Below are positions 44,291-58,100 of a DNA stretch of 64,000 nucleotides, in pieces. Numbering within the stretch: the first letter of the stretch is position 1; each line of letters opens with the position of its first letter. Position numbers and translations under genes: made by a program. The stretch covers positions 592,501 through 656,500 of the forward strand of contig JALJCO010010453.1 in NCBI GenBank assembly GCA_023101725.1, in the 5' to 3' direction. Below the pieces are notes generated by a model that was not told the origin of the DNA, made no database searches, and saw only the letters and a list, made by a program, of their open reading frames with translations. Source of the DNA: Atherinomorus stipes (taxonomy: Eukaryota > Chordata > Actinopteri > Atheriniformes > Atherinidae).

Positions 44291-45010
44291 ACAGTCAGAT
44301 GTTTGTTTTAGTAATGGTGAGGTTGATTTTATTCTGTGGTTACACAGTGTGTTTCTATTTCAATTTGTTAGAATTTTTATTGCCATTACAAAGGTGTCTT
44401 TATCTATCTCAGGATTAAAAATAATCAGGATAGTGTGTACATGTGTACCACAAACAGTCCACAAATGACTGTTAATGTAATGGCTGACAACTGTTTGTGT
44501 GCATGCTAAGTGTTTTAGTTTCCTTGTGCTATTAATGATGTGACAGAAGATTTGAATTTTCAAATGGTATGAAAAGGCACAACCTTTAAGTAGTCCTGCT
44601 GCATTGCTACAAGAAAATTATTTAGATTCAATCACTAAATTCACCTAATGTTGTTGATCAATGTTTATTTCCCCAAGATGGTGCATTTAAATTAATAAAA
44701 GAATGTAAGTACACTGTGTTTTATTTGACATGTTTTAAAAGTCTAAACATTTATTATCATTTATATGAAAAGATACAGGCTGTGAAACAGTAATCATCCT
44801 AAGGATGTGAATGTATTTCTTTACCATGCTCAGTACATCAGTACATTAACACACTTTTTAAACCTGATTGACAAGAAAGAAAAATGCTTGCTTTGTTTTG
44901 CAATGTCAAATGCTTCCGCCTGCATACCTGTTTTGGATTGCATAAGATTACAAGCATCATCGAAACTTGTGAAATTAAAACAGTGCTTCTGACTCAGATA
45001 TACACGCACG

Positions 45011-45013
<3 letters not shown>
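44291..45013. other. Intergenic, no feature recognised
   Basis: A/T-rich unique-looking sequence without exons or transposon ends that I can support. Confidence 0.35.
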
Positions 45014-45076
<63 letters not shown>

Positions 45077-45130
45077 ATATGTGTGTATATATACAGTATT
45101 TATGTATATACAATATATACATACATTATC

Positions 45131-45168
<38 letters not shown>

Positions 45169-45172
45169 TACA
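45014..45172. repeat. (AT)n(GT)n...(AT)n(AC)n microsatellite
   Basis: An uninterrupted AT tract (~45014-45064), GT units, a short unique centre, a second AT tract and AC units. Confidence 0.9.
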
Positions 45173-46565
45173 CATACATCAGACCCAGTTTTGACACCAC
45201 GGGAAGAGAGTATTGCAGTCAATCCTCTGAAAATATATCATGATGGTGATTTACTTAGAAATGGATTTTACAAATAGGCCTGGGATCTGATGTCTAAAAT
45301 GGATATCTCTCTGAAGGAGCAAGACAAACTGTACAAAAGACAAATATGAAACAGCTCTCTATTTCTCTCTGAAAGCCTGGGCATAGCAGCCAGAGGCAGT
45401 TTTTGATATGGCTGAAGAGGACTAGTGCCCAGGGTGTGAGTTGTGTTAGGATGCATGGATGTAAGAAAACAATTTCTCTCTCTCTAAAACTATCCTATCC
45501 CCAACACAGTTTGATTCGGTGGACAGCAGGAAGCACTAAGGGCAATATTTATGTTAGGGCACAAGGAAGAGAAAAGAACTACCCAAACAGACCCAGCAAG
45601 TTTCTATGTGGACTGTTGCACACTGTTTTTTGTTTTTTTCCAGTCATAACTAAATATGCCCATGTTCCATAGTCTCCCTCGCCGAATGCTTTTTCTAAAA
45701 TTATCAAAGTTTTTTTTTAAATTTATGGGTCATAAGCAAATTAAAAACTGATAATTTGGGTCCTTTAGTGCACTGCCTAGTACACTGATAAACAAATGAC
45801 AGTGCTGCTCTAAAGCCGGTTCCAGTCAAAAGTTTGAATACATGTTCCCATAAAGTCAAATGAGTACAGCAGATGTGTTTTCAAATTTTTGGCAGGTAGT
45901 GTAAAGAATGGTACTTTTCATATCATAAAAATGATCCTACAAAATATGGGTAAATATTTCAAAGACAATCAGAACAAAGTAAAATAGTTCTAAAAATTAT
46001 AGAGAGAAGAAGGGAAATTATAGCAAGAGGAAGTTGCTCCAATGCATTGTGAGTATATGCATGCACCCATTTTACTCACCTATTGATGAATGGATGCATT
46101 TCTTTGCAGAAAATGGCCAGCATGTTGATATTCAGTTGCTTGTGTGTGATACAATGCTAGAAAGTGAAATGCATCTATTAATGTCCATGGCTGAACAAAA
46201 AGTTGCGAGGAGCAGTTTCTTAGCATCTGGATGCTGCAAGGCAATGACAGCTCCAGGAATGAGCATAAAAATGGGTTTGATTTATATACCCTTTTGTAAG
46301 ACACTCAAAGCACTTTACATTGTATCCGTTGTTCACCCGTTCTTCGTTCATACTTGGAAATGGTTTTATGATTTGATTGCATTTGAGTTGTGTTTAAATT
46401 GGACTGGTGGAAGTATCTGGCTTAAACCAGGATATGTGGATAGAAAAGAAACAGTACTTGTCCATGTCAATGTAATTAATGATCATCCTCTATATGTAAA
46501 CGCAGTCAAAACAAGAGCAAAAAGAACACTTAAAAGTATTTACTCCATCATTATCCCCTAATAAT
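45173..46565. other. Intergenic, repeat-like in part
   Basis: Near 46300 the stretch ACTCAAAGCACTTTACATTG is a common fish repeat end and lies inside the long open frame 46034-46561, which I therefore do not call a gene. Confidence 0.4.
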
Positions 46566-46815
46566 AATAACATATACTTTATTCATCCCAACTAGTGTGC
46601 CAATTAGGAAATTCATTCTCTGCATTTTAACCCATCTCAGGTTGAACCTCAGAGCAGTGGGCTGCTAATTAAAGCACCCGGGGAGCAGTTGGTGGGTGTT
46701 AAGGACCTTGCTCAGGGGTTCATGGTGGTTTACATGTGTGCTGTGTCGGGGACTCAAACTTGGGTCTGCTGTGCCAAAGCCCGTGACATTACCATTACCA
46801 CTACGTTACCACTTT
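46566..46815. repeat. Fish interspersed repeat (SINE/LINE-like)
   Basis: ATACTTTATTCATCCC, then AGCAGTGGGCTGC, CCCGGGGAGCAGTTGG, AAGGACCTTGCTCAGGGG and GGGACTCAAACTTGGGTCTG: a widespread teleost repeat family. Confidence 0.55.
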
Positions 46816-47794
46816 TCTAAGATAAAGTCAATATTTATAAAAGAAATAATCAGGAGGGGTATGGGGCGTTGAAGGAGGGCATTCTTCATCAAGGATAAGA
46901 GCTAAGGCATGATTTTCTCCTCTCCCAGCACATCAACTTCTGGTCCAAGGGGTACCCCAGCACAGAGCTATTGTGCACTGGGATGCCTCAGTATAGTCAA
47001 GCCAGCAACAGATGCAAGCTGACATCTTATCGAGGAACGTCACTGATCAATAGATCACGGCTGAAATTGCGATGTGTTCACCAATCACTCATCCACAGAA
47101 TTACACATAAACACCAAAACTTTAGCCCTCCTCAGCTGTCACAGGGTCTATTTTGATCAATGAAATATGGTGTGCCATGCTTACTTCTGAGCCCACCTTG
47201 TCTCGTTATCACCATTCTAATAGAGCAGGCTCCTTCAGACTTATTTTTATTATGTGCGTATCTTAAAAACTGATATTCTTTAGCTGTAGATCTTGACTTC
47301 TTTTCATAGGCTATTAGTTAATTTCAACTTTTGAATTAATATCAAAGATTATTTTCATTGTTGACAAAATATTCCATGATGTTCCGAATCGTCATGCAGG
47401 TCGTGACAGATATATAATTAGGAATACCTAACCTAACCTATTCTAAAATTCTCCTGGACCACACACACACAAACACAAAAAGCATTGTTGTGGGGTATGT
47501 AAAAGTTATATCACTGGATATGGTGACTATGTAAAGTTAATTGGCTAATAATGCTGAAAAAACACTGATAAAACTTGATTATTTTTACGTTTTTCTCATC
47601 AATAAAGTATAGGCACAGTTATTTGTGCGTTACGGTGATAAGAGGCATACAGAGCAGCATCATCCTGAGTAAACAAGTGTTTAAAAAATGTCATCAGCTA
47701 TTTGTGTCCTATTGTTACACAGATGACCACTTTAGCAAGCAATAATCACTTGATCATTTTCTCAACCTTTCCTCGACCTTTTATTGATTCATTT
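46816..47794. other. Intergenic, no feature recognised
   Basis: No exon chain, RT motif or transposon ends found. Confidence 0.35.
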
Positions 47795-48010
47795 GTTATA
47801 TGAGCCCCCGAGGTACTGCCCCCGATGTCCATGGGATGCTGCAGAGGCGTGTCAGCCAAGGCCAAGACAGCCCCACAGCATCCAGAGCCTTAAGGAACTC
47901 TGGGCAGATCTCACCAACCACCAACCATGGGGGCCCGGCCATTGAGGAGCTTTTTAACTACCTCGGCGACCTCAGCCATGGTGACCGAGGAGTCCAAAAT
48001 TGTCCCGATG
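47795..48010 (-). mobile_element. LINE reverse-transcriptase fragment
   Basis: On the minus strand it reads TMAEVAEVVKKLLNGRAP followed by a frame-broken LKALDAVGLSW-like segment. This corresponds to the conserved 'EV...KL..GKAPG.D.I..E.LKALD' block of fish LINE polymerases, upstream of the catalytic motif. Confidence 0.65.
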
Positions 48011-48744
48011 CCACTCATGCCTGAACATGGTGTTATTGGGCATAATCTAGCCCCAGACAACATAGCCCCTAGGATCCACAGAACAAGCAAACCACTCCAC
48101 TATGATAAGGTGGCAGTCCAGAGAGGTGTACACATGTACAACTGTAAACGTGTACATATAAAAGTAGACATGGCTTCATCTGCATGAAGACAAGTTTTAT
48201 TTTTGTTAATGTGCACACACACTGACAATCATGCCAAAGCCATTTCTCAATAACACTCTGACAATCGTCTACTTTTGGCTGTGAATGAATCTCATGTCAA
48301 AAGTAAAAGCATGCAGTGCATTAGTACAGTTACTAATATCTGCATTTTTTACCACCTCATACAGTATGTTGTTGCAATACGCTCAGTAATGGATCGTTTA
48401 AAGACTGAATTAGTGTTAATGCTGTATGGCATGTTGAGGCAGTGAAAACCTTCGCCCCACTGGGAAACACCGTCAACCCTGAAAGATTAAAAAAACAACT
48501 TGGCCCTTGTTTCATGCTGCTAAATTATTTACAGCATTGTACGCTACAAAATTATATTGTCTGTGGATTATATTTTTGTAAACATTGTACTTATAGAATC
48601 TGCTAACAGTTCTACTACATTTCATGTTCTTATTGTCCCGGCAAAACAAGTCCTTTTTTTTTTTTGCAAGCAGATGGGATGTAATATAACTTTTTTTCTT
48701 TTAAAACATAGGCCTATTAGATTCTAATTAAAACTTTGGATTTA
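48011..48744. other. Intergenic between repeats and prune2 3' end
   Basis: No gene or repeat ends recognised. This is the convergent gap on the gcnt side of prune2. Confidence 0.35.
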
Positions 48745-49176
48745 GAAAATACACACTTTTCTTTATTTCCATAGGCCGATGATTAATACATGAAGCCAAC
48801 AAAGCCTGTAAGGACCACCTGGAACTACATTAGATACATACAAACAAAATAATTTACATAGATGAAGTGAAAGAAAACTAAATGGCTTACATAAATAAGT
48901 GATGTGTCAAGTACTGTAAAACAGAATGAATTATCTCGCTTTCAGCACAGTGATAGAACTCTTCTTCAAAAACAAGCAGTCATCTGATGTTTGAACCACA
49001 GCAAACCTTTCTGATCCACTGTTAGTTGCTTTTGTAGAAACAATGTGCCGTATGCATCATGCTGGAGTTTGGTTTTTCTATTCATTTGAGCAGTGGTAGA
49101 GAGTACTGCAAAGTACAGGAAGAAAATGAGCTGCAGCCAAGCGTCTTGTCAAACAGCAGAGTTCCCCTTGTCGACT
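48745..49176 (-). CDS. prune2: prune2 last exon (short C-terminal tail) and 3' UTR
   Basis: Acceptor CTCTCTTTCTCTCAG, then KVDKGNSAV and TGA at 49149-49151. About 385 nt downstream is a minus-strand AATAAA (48762-48767 on the plus strand reads TTTATT). The tail is much shorter than in human PRUNE2, so another terminal exon may be used. Confidence 0.5.
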
Positions 49177-52100
49177 CTGAGAGAAAGAGAGGATAAGAAA
49201 CAAAAAATGCATAAATGAATCAAATAACCATGCTGCATTTTTGCCATTTGCACTTTATGAAACATTTGAAGTTAAATGATCATATTCAATAACTGTATGG
49301 CATCTGGGAAATTAAAAAAGTTATTATGAAGTAAATAACAGTGAGAAAGTGAATGTCTCTTTTAAAGTCGTTAGATCACACATTTTTCTGATTAGAATGG
49401 ATATAGGAAAAGCTATGCCAATCTCCAGCTGAAGTCAAAACAAACTCTCTGTAGTCTAAACACTGTTTGAGCAGTGACTACCACACATGCTCTTAAATGT
49501 ACAAAACAAACTCAGTGTAGTTATTTTAAATACATTTTACTCTCCAAACAACCAACTCACTCCAATAGCTTTGGGGTGTACCAAGGTGATCATGCATCAT
49601 TTACTCTTTCTCCAATCTTTGATTTGTTATTACTGAAAACAGATAACTTCTTGGCAGAAAGCACCATAAGTAACTGCACTTTGACAAGGTTAAGTAAGTA
49701 AATCATTTCACAACAGATGTAACTGAATTTCCTCACCAATCAGAGTCGAGGAAGCCACTTTTAATTGAAGCTGAAACCAGAACCAGAACCAAGAAAAGAA
49801 AGTCCAGCTACAGTTTATCAAAATACTTTGGATAACTGACATCCTGCACCAACATCAGAAACAAGTCAAACATTTACCACTCCATTCATCCTTGGAAATA
49901 TGACAAACACTCTTTAAAATACAGGCAGTTTCAGTGAGGCTTTTATATGTGATGTAATTTTCAAGAATAGCAGTAGTTTTCTGTTTCCCTACAGGGAGTT
50001 ACGCAAAATATGAGATGGAGATTTAAAAACTTGCCTTTAAATATAACTTAAGTCTGAATATACATTTTTTACTACTTTTCTTCAAATATCTCTGTCTTCA
50101 CACTTACCTCATTTAGAAGACAAGTTTGTTTCTTTTGCACATTTAAAGTACAAGACAATTAAAAGTGCTTTACATCAGCCAAGTCAACCTAATTTATAAA
50201 GCACTTTTAAAAAGAATGATTCAGAATTTAAAAAACACAACAAAGAAAAAAAGAAAAGAACTATCTTGGAACACGATTGAGAATGTATGCAAAGGGTCAG
50301 GCTGACCTCTTCTTTGACCTAGTATAAGATAAGCTGCGGTAAAAACAGATGTATTTTGTCTCTGGCGCCATGGGTGTCCTTCAGTGCAGCCATCTGTGTG
50401 CATGCAAAAATGTCAAACTGTTTATTCAGTGATTAGTGATTGTTTGAAGATAAAAAAAAAAAATAGGAAAACAAACTTGACGTAAAAAAGAAAAAAAAAA
50501 AGACTTTTGGCAGGTACAGCAGCTTGTTGATGATTATTGTTGCCAAGTAAGAGTCTTACAATCGTTTTGTTCATTCCAGCTACAGAAGGTTTCTGTTCTG
50601 TGAGCTTTCTGACCACACTCACCTGCACTGCTCTTTCTAAAGTCTATTCACAGATTTTCTGTGAGGTTTAGGTAGAGGGACTGTATGGGCTGTGGAAACA
50701 CCTTCAGACTGGCAATCTTGAGGCAGGACATTGTGGAGTTAAGGATCATTAAACTATTGTAGTAGCCATCCTCTTTTCATCCTCAACTTATTTACAGATG
50801 ATTGCGTGTTTGTCAAAATTTGCAGGTATTCAGCCAAGTCTATTCTTCTTTCCACCAGTGACGTGATATGATCATTGTACTTCCTGTAAAAAATAGTATG
50901 ACAATCCACCACCACGAAGTCTGGTAAATCTAATCTGGGGTCTTTAGCAGTCAAATCAGTTATTATTTGGATTATAAACAATCCTGAGCAGTTTGCTCTT
51001 AAATTTGTAAGGTGGTTTTTCAGTGGAGCCTGTGTCTGCTGGTTGATAGAGTTTGACGAGACAAGTCATAGCACTTAAAAAGCTTTGAAATTTGTATCCA
51101 CCAGGCTGTTACTAATGATACTTGAACACGTCATTGCTTTATAAGCTCTAAAAGAAAGGTGAAAAAAAACAAAGCTAAAAAATGTTGTCCCTGATAGCTT
51201 ACCACTTACTTAGATGATGTGTCCTGCAATTCTGTATCCAGTCTGCTTCAGCATTGGGTTGGAAGGCAAACAGCAATAGTTATTAAGGGGGGTTAACAAG
51301 AAATGGTGCAACTGTGTCAGTACACATGCAAGTGATGAGGATTAGTGGCCTACATTAATGCTGCCACATGAAGACAAGTAGAAAAAAAAAACACGCATTG
51401 ATGCTATATGGTGAGAATATTCAAGGTGATAGGAATGCACTGCAATGCACTGGAAGCAATAGATATCCCCATTATGTTTGGAGACTAATTATACACTTTA
51501 TACTTCTATAAGAATGTAACAAAGTCAACCTGTTGGTTTCAGCCTCCATGTACCTGTAGTGACAGTAAGCACAAACACACAAGTGGGAGACATAGCCCGC
51601 TGGGCAAAATTAAATATCTTCCTCTACCCTATTTTAAAAGTGTAAGTAGTTTTCTGAATGAGCAACATCTCAAGGGAGATATTAAGTTAGTTAGTTTTAG
51701 CTCAGTTGAACAACTGGCCTATTCAATTACTGGCTCATGGACCAAATATGACCCTTTCACTGTCTCTGTGTCTCAACCTTTACTCTCAGAACATTTGTGT
51801 CAGTTTACAAATTTGTTTTATTCTTTTTAAATTATTTCTTTTAGCCAACCCCTTATGCACTGAAATTCCACACAACTTCAGATCAGCAGGGTTTTGAGAT
51901 TATCAACATTCATGTGGATATTAGTGCAGGCAGCTCCAGGGAATATACTGTATGTTCACATCAATAAAATGTGACATGAGAGATAAGTGGAAAAATCTAA
52001 ATAGAAATATGTCCACAAAGTTTAAATACTGGTGCTAAAATTCTCATCATTGCTATAAATTGTAAACAACTCAATGTGCATGTATATGCATGATCATTTA

Positions 52101-55100
52101 ATATCCTAGATTAGGTCAGATAGTGTAGAAAGGTGAATGTCTCAAGAGTACCTAACTGCAGTTACAATGACCGACAAGGGTGCCGCCATCCATCCAATCA
52201 ATACAAGAAGTCTCATGCGGAAGTTCGTTACTCTTGGCAGTATTTAACTATCTACAGCTTGCAAACAGATGCGTATAATGTAGTCGGGTGGTTAGGGTTA
52301 GGGTTAGATTATACTAAGTTACATGAAAAAGAAACTTCCGATTGGGACTTCCGGCGTGGATTGGATATATGGCGACGTACCGTGACTGCAGTCGGGTCCC
52401 TCTCGAATGTCTGGCCTGTCTGAACTGCCCCCCTGTGTTTGTTTGTTTTTTTATTATTTAAAGAAATATCTGATGCCTTTATATAAGTTTCTTAAATGTA
52501 CTTAAGCTGCATTATAAAATAGTTCGCTGCATATGCAGCACTGCGTCTGACAGTTACTACACTGGAAACATTTAGCTACGAATTAGCTGGAAGTTCAGTC
52601 TGTGGAGTCGTATTTCTCTGTTTGCAGTTTGCTCCCGGATGGATTGCACTGAAATTCCACAGAACATCAGGCTAACATGGCTTTGGGTTTCACACTATAT
52701 CAGGTTGTTAGTGAGGGTCAATACAGGGATTATTCTGTGCTAATTTCACAAAAAAATGTGATAGATTAAAAGGTAAAATAAACCAATCAACATGGGAAGT
52801 CACATCGCAGACTATGATAAATAGTGAAATCAGAATCCGTCTCCTGTTATATTGGATAAGAAGACAGCCACAATACTGGGACTAAAATTCTTATTAATGC
52901 AATAATTGTAAACAACTCAAACTAAATATTTATGTATATTCATGCACATTTACAGTCGTCCTCAAAATTATTCATACTGTCAAATTGAACAACGAAAAAA
53001 AATCTGCGGTCAGTGAAATGAAATGAAATTGACCAAAATAATAATAAAAAAAAATGTTTGTGATAATTATGATATTTATTTTAAGTTGTGGTTTGAAAGA
53101 AATGTTTAAAAACAAACACACAAAAAATAAAACAAGTAAACGAGAATGATGGGGCTCCAAAGCTAAAATTGTTGTTGAGCGACACTTTGAGGTAAGCACT
53201 GCAAAAAGGTGTTTCTGTAATGCTCAAAAAAACGTCTACACCTCTTGTCAGGAATTTTGGCCCACTGTTCATAGGGAAGATGCTCTTATGTGGCTGGGAC
53301 AGTTTTGTTTGTGATTTTTTTTCATTGTTATTTCCAAGCACAATTCAAAAGCAATATTTTATTTCACTAAATTATAATTTTGTACATTTTTATCATTAGT
53401 TTCCTTAAGTTTCTTGTTCTTTGAATGACTATTGTGAATTTGCCTCTTCTTAAGATCTGAATAATTTTGAGGACAACTGTAAGAACTTAGATTAGGTCAG
53501 ATACTGTATAAGAAAGGTGCATATCTGGCCTGTCTTCACTGCCCCTTGTTTTGTTTTTTGTTTTTTTAATCTTTTTTTCGAATTAGCTGGAAGTTCAGTC
53601 TGTGGAGTTGTGTTTCTCTGTTTGCAGCTTGCTACTGGATGCATTGCACTGAAATTCCACAGAACATCAGGCTAACATGGCTTTAGGTTTCACACTGTAT
53701 CAGGTTGTTAGTGAGGATTACTACAGGGATTATTCTGTGTTAATTTCACAAAAAAATGTGATAGATGAAAGGTAAAATAAACTAGTCAACATGGAAGTCA
53801 CATGGCAGACTATGATAAATAGTGAAATCAGTACCAGTCTCCTGTTATATTGGATAAGAAGACAGCCACAATTTAGTCAAATGTTAGTTCTAGTACAGGA
53901 AAATTCTTAGCAGCATTCAGGTATTTTCAAGATGATTTCCACAGCACCACTTTATAGATTCAAGCAGGTAGGTGGTTTACCTCATGCATGCAAATTTGTG
54001 TAAACCCTTCTCCTCGTCATACCTTAGGGTAGAGTGAGAGATATGTAAATACGCCTAACCTAATTAAGCTCTATTTGTCTTCTTTTCGAGTAACAAGTAA
54101 AACCATAAATCAGTTAAAGCAGAAACTACATTATCATTGACTTACATCAAACTATTTAATCATTGACCACAGTCTTTTGAGTCCCAAAACTGCCAGGATA
54201 AAACAAACAGCAGTATGAAATAATATCCAGGTTAATATAAGACGTTTGAATAACTCTTCCGGCAGTAAAATAAGTTATTTCCTTGACCTTGAGACTCTGC
54301 AGGCTTGGTCTGATGTTAGTCTCTAGTTGAGATTGTGTAATATGAATAGCTTGCAAAAGTTAAGTACTGTACACACAAACTACACATGCTTGCATAACTA
54401 TCAAAACACAAAATACTGTTTCACACATCTTCTGAAATATAGAGACAAGGTAACTCACTTGATAATGGTTGGTGGAATGTGGACATACTCCATTGGGATG
54501 ATTTCTCCAAGCTCATGCAGGCTGTTAACATACTTTATTTTACTGCTGAACTTGGAGCTGTAATAAAATAAGTTGGAAAGATTTGTAACTGTGATACATT
54601 TGCAAAAAAGCTGTTGTATGGGGTAGCTTGTAGCAGGCTTTCATTTCTGTCCACTATGTTCTGTAGGCACGGCTGTATTAGCTCCTATAAATATGTGAAA
54701 TTCTATTAATCTATTTATTTACTTGATCACAAAGATTATATATTCATCATGTAGATATGTTTAAGATGTTTGAAACAATTCAGTGTATTATTTCCAAGTA
54801 AAGTACAACAGTGAGACCTTATGAATGGCCTGGTGATTCCTAACAAAGTCCGAATGAACCAGGAAGGATGAACAATGATGAACATCTTTAGGTTTTTCTT
54901 CAGTCTGTGGTATAAGAGAAAAGCAGAGGGAGAATTAGTGATTTGTAAAAGTTCCGGATCAGTCATATGTTATACTCCCAGACATAAAGCATAGACTTTA
55001 CAAAGAAATGGCACAAAGGAGTGCATGGCTTAAAGCTTGATGTGGGGATGTAGTGACATCTACTGGCATAAAGTGGAATTGCAACCAGCGGAATACTGTA

Positions 55101-58100
55101 TGCAAAAACTAACGAAAGAAATCATTTATCAAATTAATTTCCAACAAATGTTAACTGTACAAAAATAAATTTATTCATTTAATTCCCAATATACACACAC
55201 AACACAGTATTTTGTTTGTTTCCAAAATGTTTTAGCTAAATGAGGTCCCCTAAAGATGAAACGGGGTATCAGTTACATGAAGCATAATGCAATTGGTCAA
55301 CATTTGCTGGTGCCATTATTCCAGATGTTCAACACACTTTTCAGTGATGAGTCATGTATACAGTGATGACCTGTGTAAGAAATATGAATTTAATTCATTC
55401 TAACTGCAGAATAAACTGCTGGTTGTATTTTACAGAGGACGCAGTGACCTCTGACATGGTTTGCAACCAGTGGCTTCCCTTATTAAGACTCATTACTGCA
55501 TTAGCTTCACAATAAAAAGCTTTTCAATAGAGGTTTTCAACTAATGGTTTTGATATGAATGAATTAAAAAGACAAAAAGGGGATTTATTAATATTATGTC
55601 ATGAAGACTGCTTATTGAGAAATCTAACCAAAGTTGGATTGTATTTTTTGTGGCAAAGCATTGCAGATATGGCACAGGCTCACAGACATTAGATGCGACT
55701 TATTATTGCAAACCTAAGTATAACTGATAAACATAATAGCATAATTTAACTAGTCAACACTTAAGTGGAAAACAGAACCCCCCTCCCATTCTTCATAACA
55801 TATTTATAATTTCTGTTCTGATGTGCAGGTTAAGTTGGTTGATGAAAACTTAATGATAGTGGGGAAAAGGTTAGACCAAAGGTTGATGCTACTGCATCAG
55901 TTGTCACTTTCCACCCTCAAGTTTGTTCTTCATTTTTCTTTAAATTTCTTTTAAATCTTCCTTAGTGTCCAGTTAAAGACTTTCTGTACACCAATTTACT
56001 ACAGTGACAATAACATGTATGATATGTCATCAGATCAGGTCAAAGAAGTAATCTGTAAGAAAATGTTAACATTTGCTGTGGGTTTGCTTGTGGTAATATT
56101 ACCTCCGGTCTATCATTTGGTAGCACCTTTTCATCCAGGTGAAACCAGGCATTCTCCTGCGAGGAGTGGCACCATTCAGGTACACAATCATGTAATCCTC
56201 GGCCACCATTAGCTCTAAGGTACTAATTACATACCTAGTCACACACAGAGACAAATGGAAAACCTCAGTTATAGAGACGTGGTTGCGCCAACAAAATATC
56301 CAACCAGCTGTAAGTCCACAATGAACTGCACAGTTCTGATCTTGTCAGCTCAGCTTTATATAACAGAGACTTAAAGTAAGAAATTAATAAGACTACAGCG
56401 TATTGTGATATTGTTTATCTAAAAGTACTTTCAACATTACTTTTAAGTCTTATGTCCAAGAAGTCAGTTGCATGAACGAATGCTTTTCTTATTGACCAAA
56501 ATGCAGAAAGCTTTGTTTTCTCAACGTTTTAGTCGGGCTCCAGTTCTCATGAAAAAAAGAGAAATGTTTCATGAAGCTAGCTAATGGCAATGGCTGCTGG
56601 GATATTTTGGTCTACCCGTCCTTGCAGAGATAGAAATGTGGGAAAGCTTTACTTACAGGAAAAGGTTTTCCATTACATAGTTATAATTATCACAGTCGCT
56701 GTCTGGTAGGAAACAAGCTGCAAAAACGATGATGGCATTCTTTTCAGCATAATAACCTGAAACAGAGCACACACAAACACAAACGAAAAGGACAATATTG
56801 AAATGCTTGTTTCCTACATGCACAACAAACTGTAGGTGGGTGCTTGACTTCTCTCAACTTTTGGCTATTACATGCAATACAAAGTGGGTCCTCGGTGGAA
56901 AAGAGCTGGGCAGTTATGTCCCTTTAAACCGACGTGTCTCTGTTTCGGTCGAAATAAAGGGGGGGGGGGGGGGGGGGGGGGTGAAAAACCATAGCCGACA
57001 GGAGGCTGGTATAACAAACGAGAGTGTACACGGAGATCTGATTAGTGCTCAACAAAAATAGTTCTGAAACGTAAATGTTGGGAGGGAAGCTAAACAGACC
57101 AGAACCTATAATGAATAAGAATTGTAGCCACAAAGAGGATCAAACATTGTTAAATCCCAACACCATCATGTAAATACATAACACAAACAAAAACATTTTG
57201 GATTGGAAAGCTATCATTTCATCTCACTGTCCTGTCTTCTAAAATTAACCTGGAATTCATTAATGTCTGCTCCACTGTTTCAAGTTATATTAAAATAAAA
57301 GCCGTTTCACAGGTACAGCCTTTAAAAATACTCTTTTAGCTGCAGTGGCATTGACTGGAACAAAAAATATTTAAACATATCAAACCATCAAAAACTATGA
57401 AACATGCGAGAAAGTGATTTTAGATCCATTTGTGTACCTCCATGAGAAATAACCCTTTTGTATGGCTCAATGCTTTTCATATCAATGCGATGCTCCTGCT
57501 CCCCGATCACCACGCTCCTCCACAGCCCGCTGTCCCTGTTCACCTCTGCTGCTCCATGGCCTGCGACAGCATCACTCGAGGCTGCGCCTGCAACCAGATC
57601 AGCAGACTCCTCTGAGTCTACTGTTTGTGACATTGATGGTAAGAGTTTAAGAAGATGACAGTAATAAATTTAATAAATATTGACAGTTTCATCTCTATTG
57701 TAAGGACAACATATGGTAGAGAGCCACTGACAAATCAAATTTGAGAGGATGGTGCAGGAAAAGAGGAACTTTATTATTCCGACTTTTTAGGGCTGGGTGA
57801 TATTGCCTAAAATCAATATCACGATATATTGAGCAGTTCACCTAGGTAAAAATAAATGGATGAGAACTCGCAACAGACTGGTTGGGGTGGAGTCATGTGA
57901 CTGTACACGGTACATGTAGCCCAGCGTCTTAAAGGGACATGAGCACAAACAGCCAATTTTTCTTTTCATTTTATTAAAACACCAAATATACCTACATGTA
58001 CAGTCATCCTCAAAATTATGCAAACCCTCCATTTAAAAAAGGAAAAAAAAAAATCAGCTGTCAATGAAATAAGTTGAAATGGACAAAAGTAATAATGAAT

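Larger units (their letters stand above)
51840..53880. repeat. Old tandem triplication in prune2 intron
   Basis: GCACTGAAATTCCACA occurs at 51858, 52647 and 53643. Blocks 52577-52872 and 53577-53872 are near-identical direct repeats, and 51858-52130 is a more diverged third copy sharing ATTGTAAACAACTCAA with 52900. Insertions at 52143-52404 and 52953-53479 separate the units. Confidence 0.75.

Noticed and set aside
44104..44468. Y/I/C-rich frames
   Set aside because: Translations of TA/CA microsatellite; the same applies to 44884-45277.
46034..46561. 175-codon plus-strand open frame
   Set aside because: It runs through a common fish repeat end (AAAGCACTTTACATTG near 46310) and shows no domain, splice or promoter support.
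47800..48187. Plus-strand frames of 74 and 86 codons
   Set aside because: Antisense to a minus-strand LINE reverse-transcriptase fragment.
52290..52308. Interstitial telomeric repeat
   Set aside because: Only about two and a half TTAGGG-like units inside a hAT MITE; too short to mean a fusion point.
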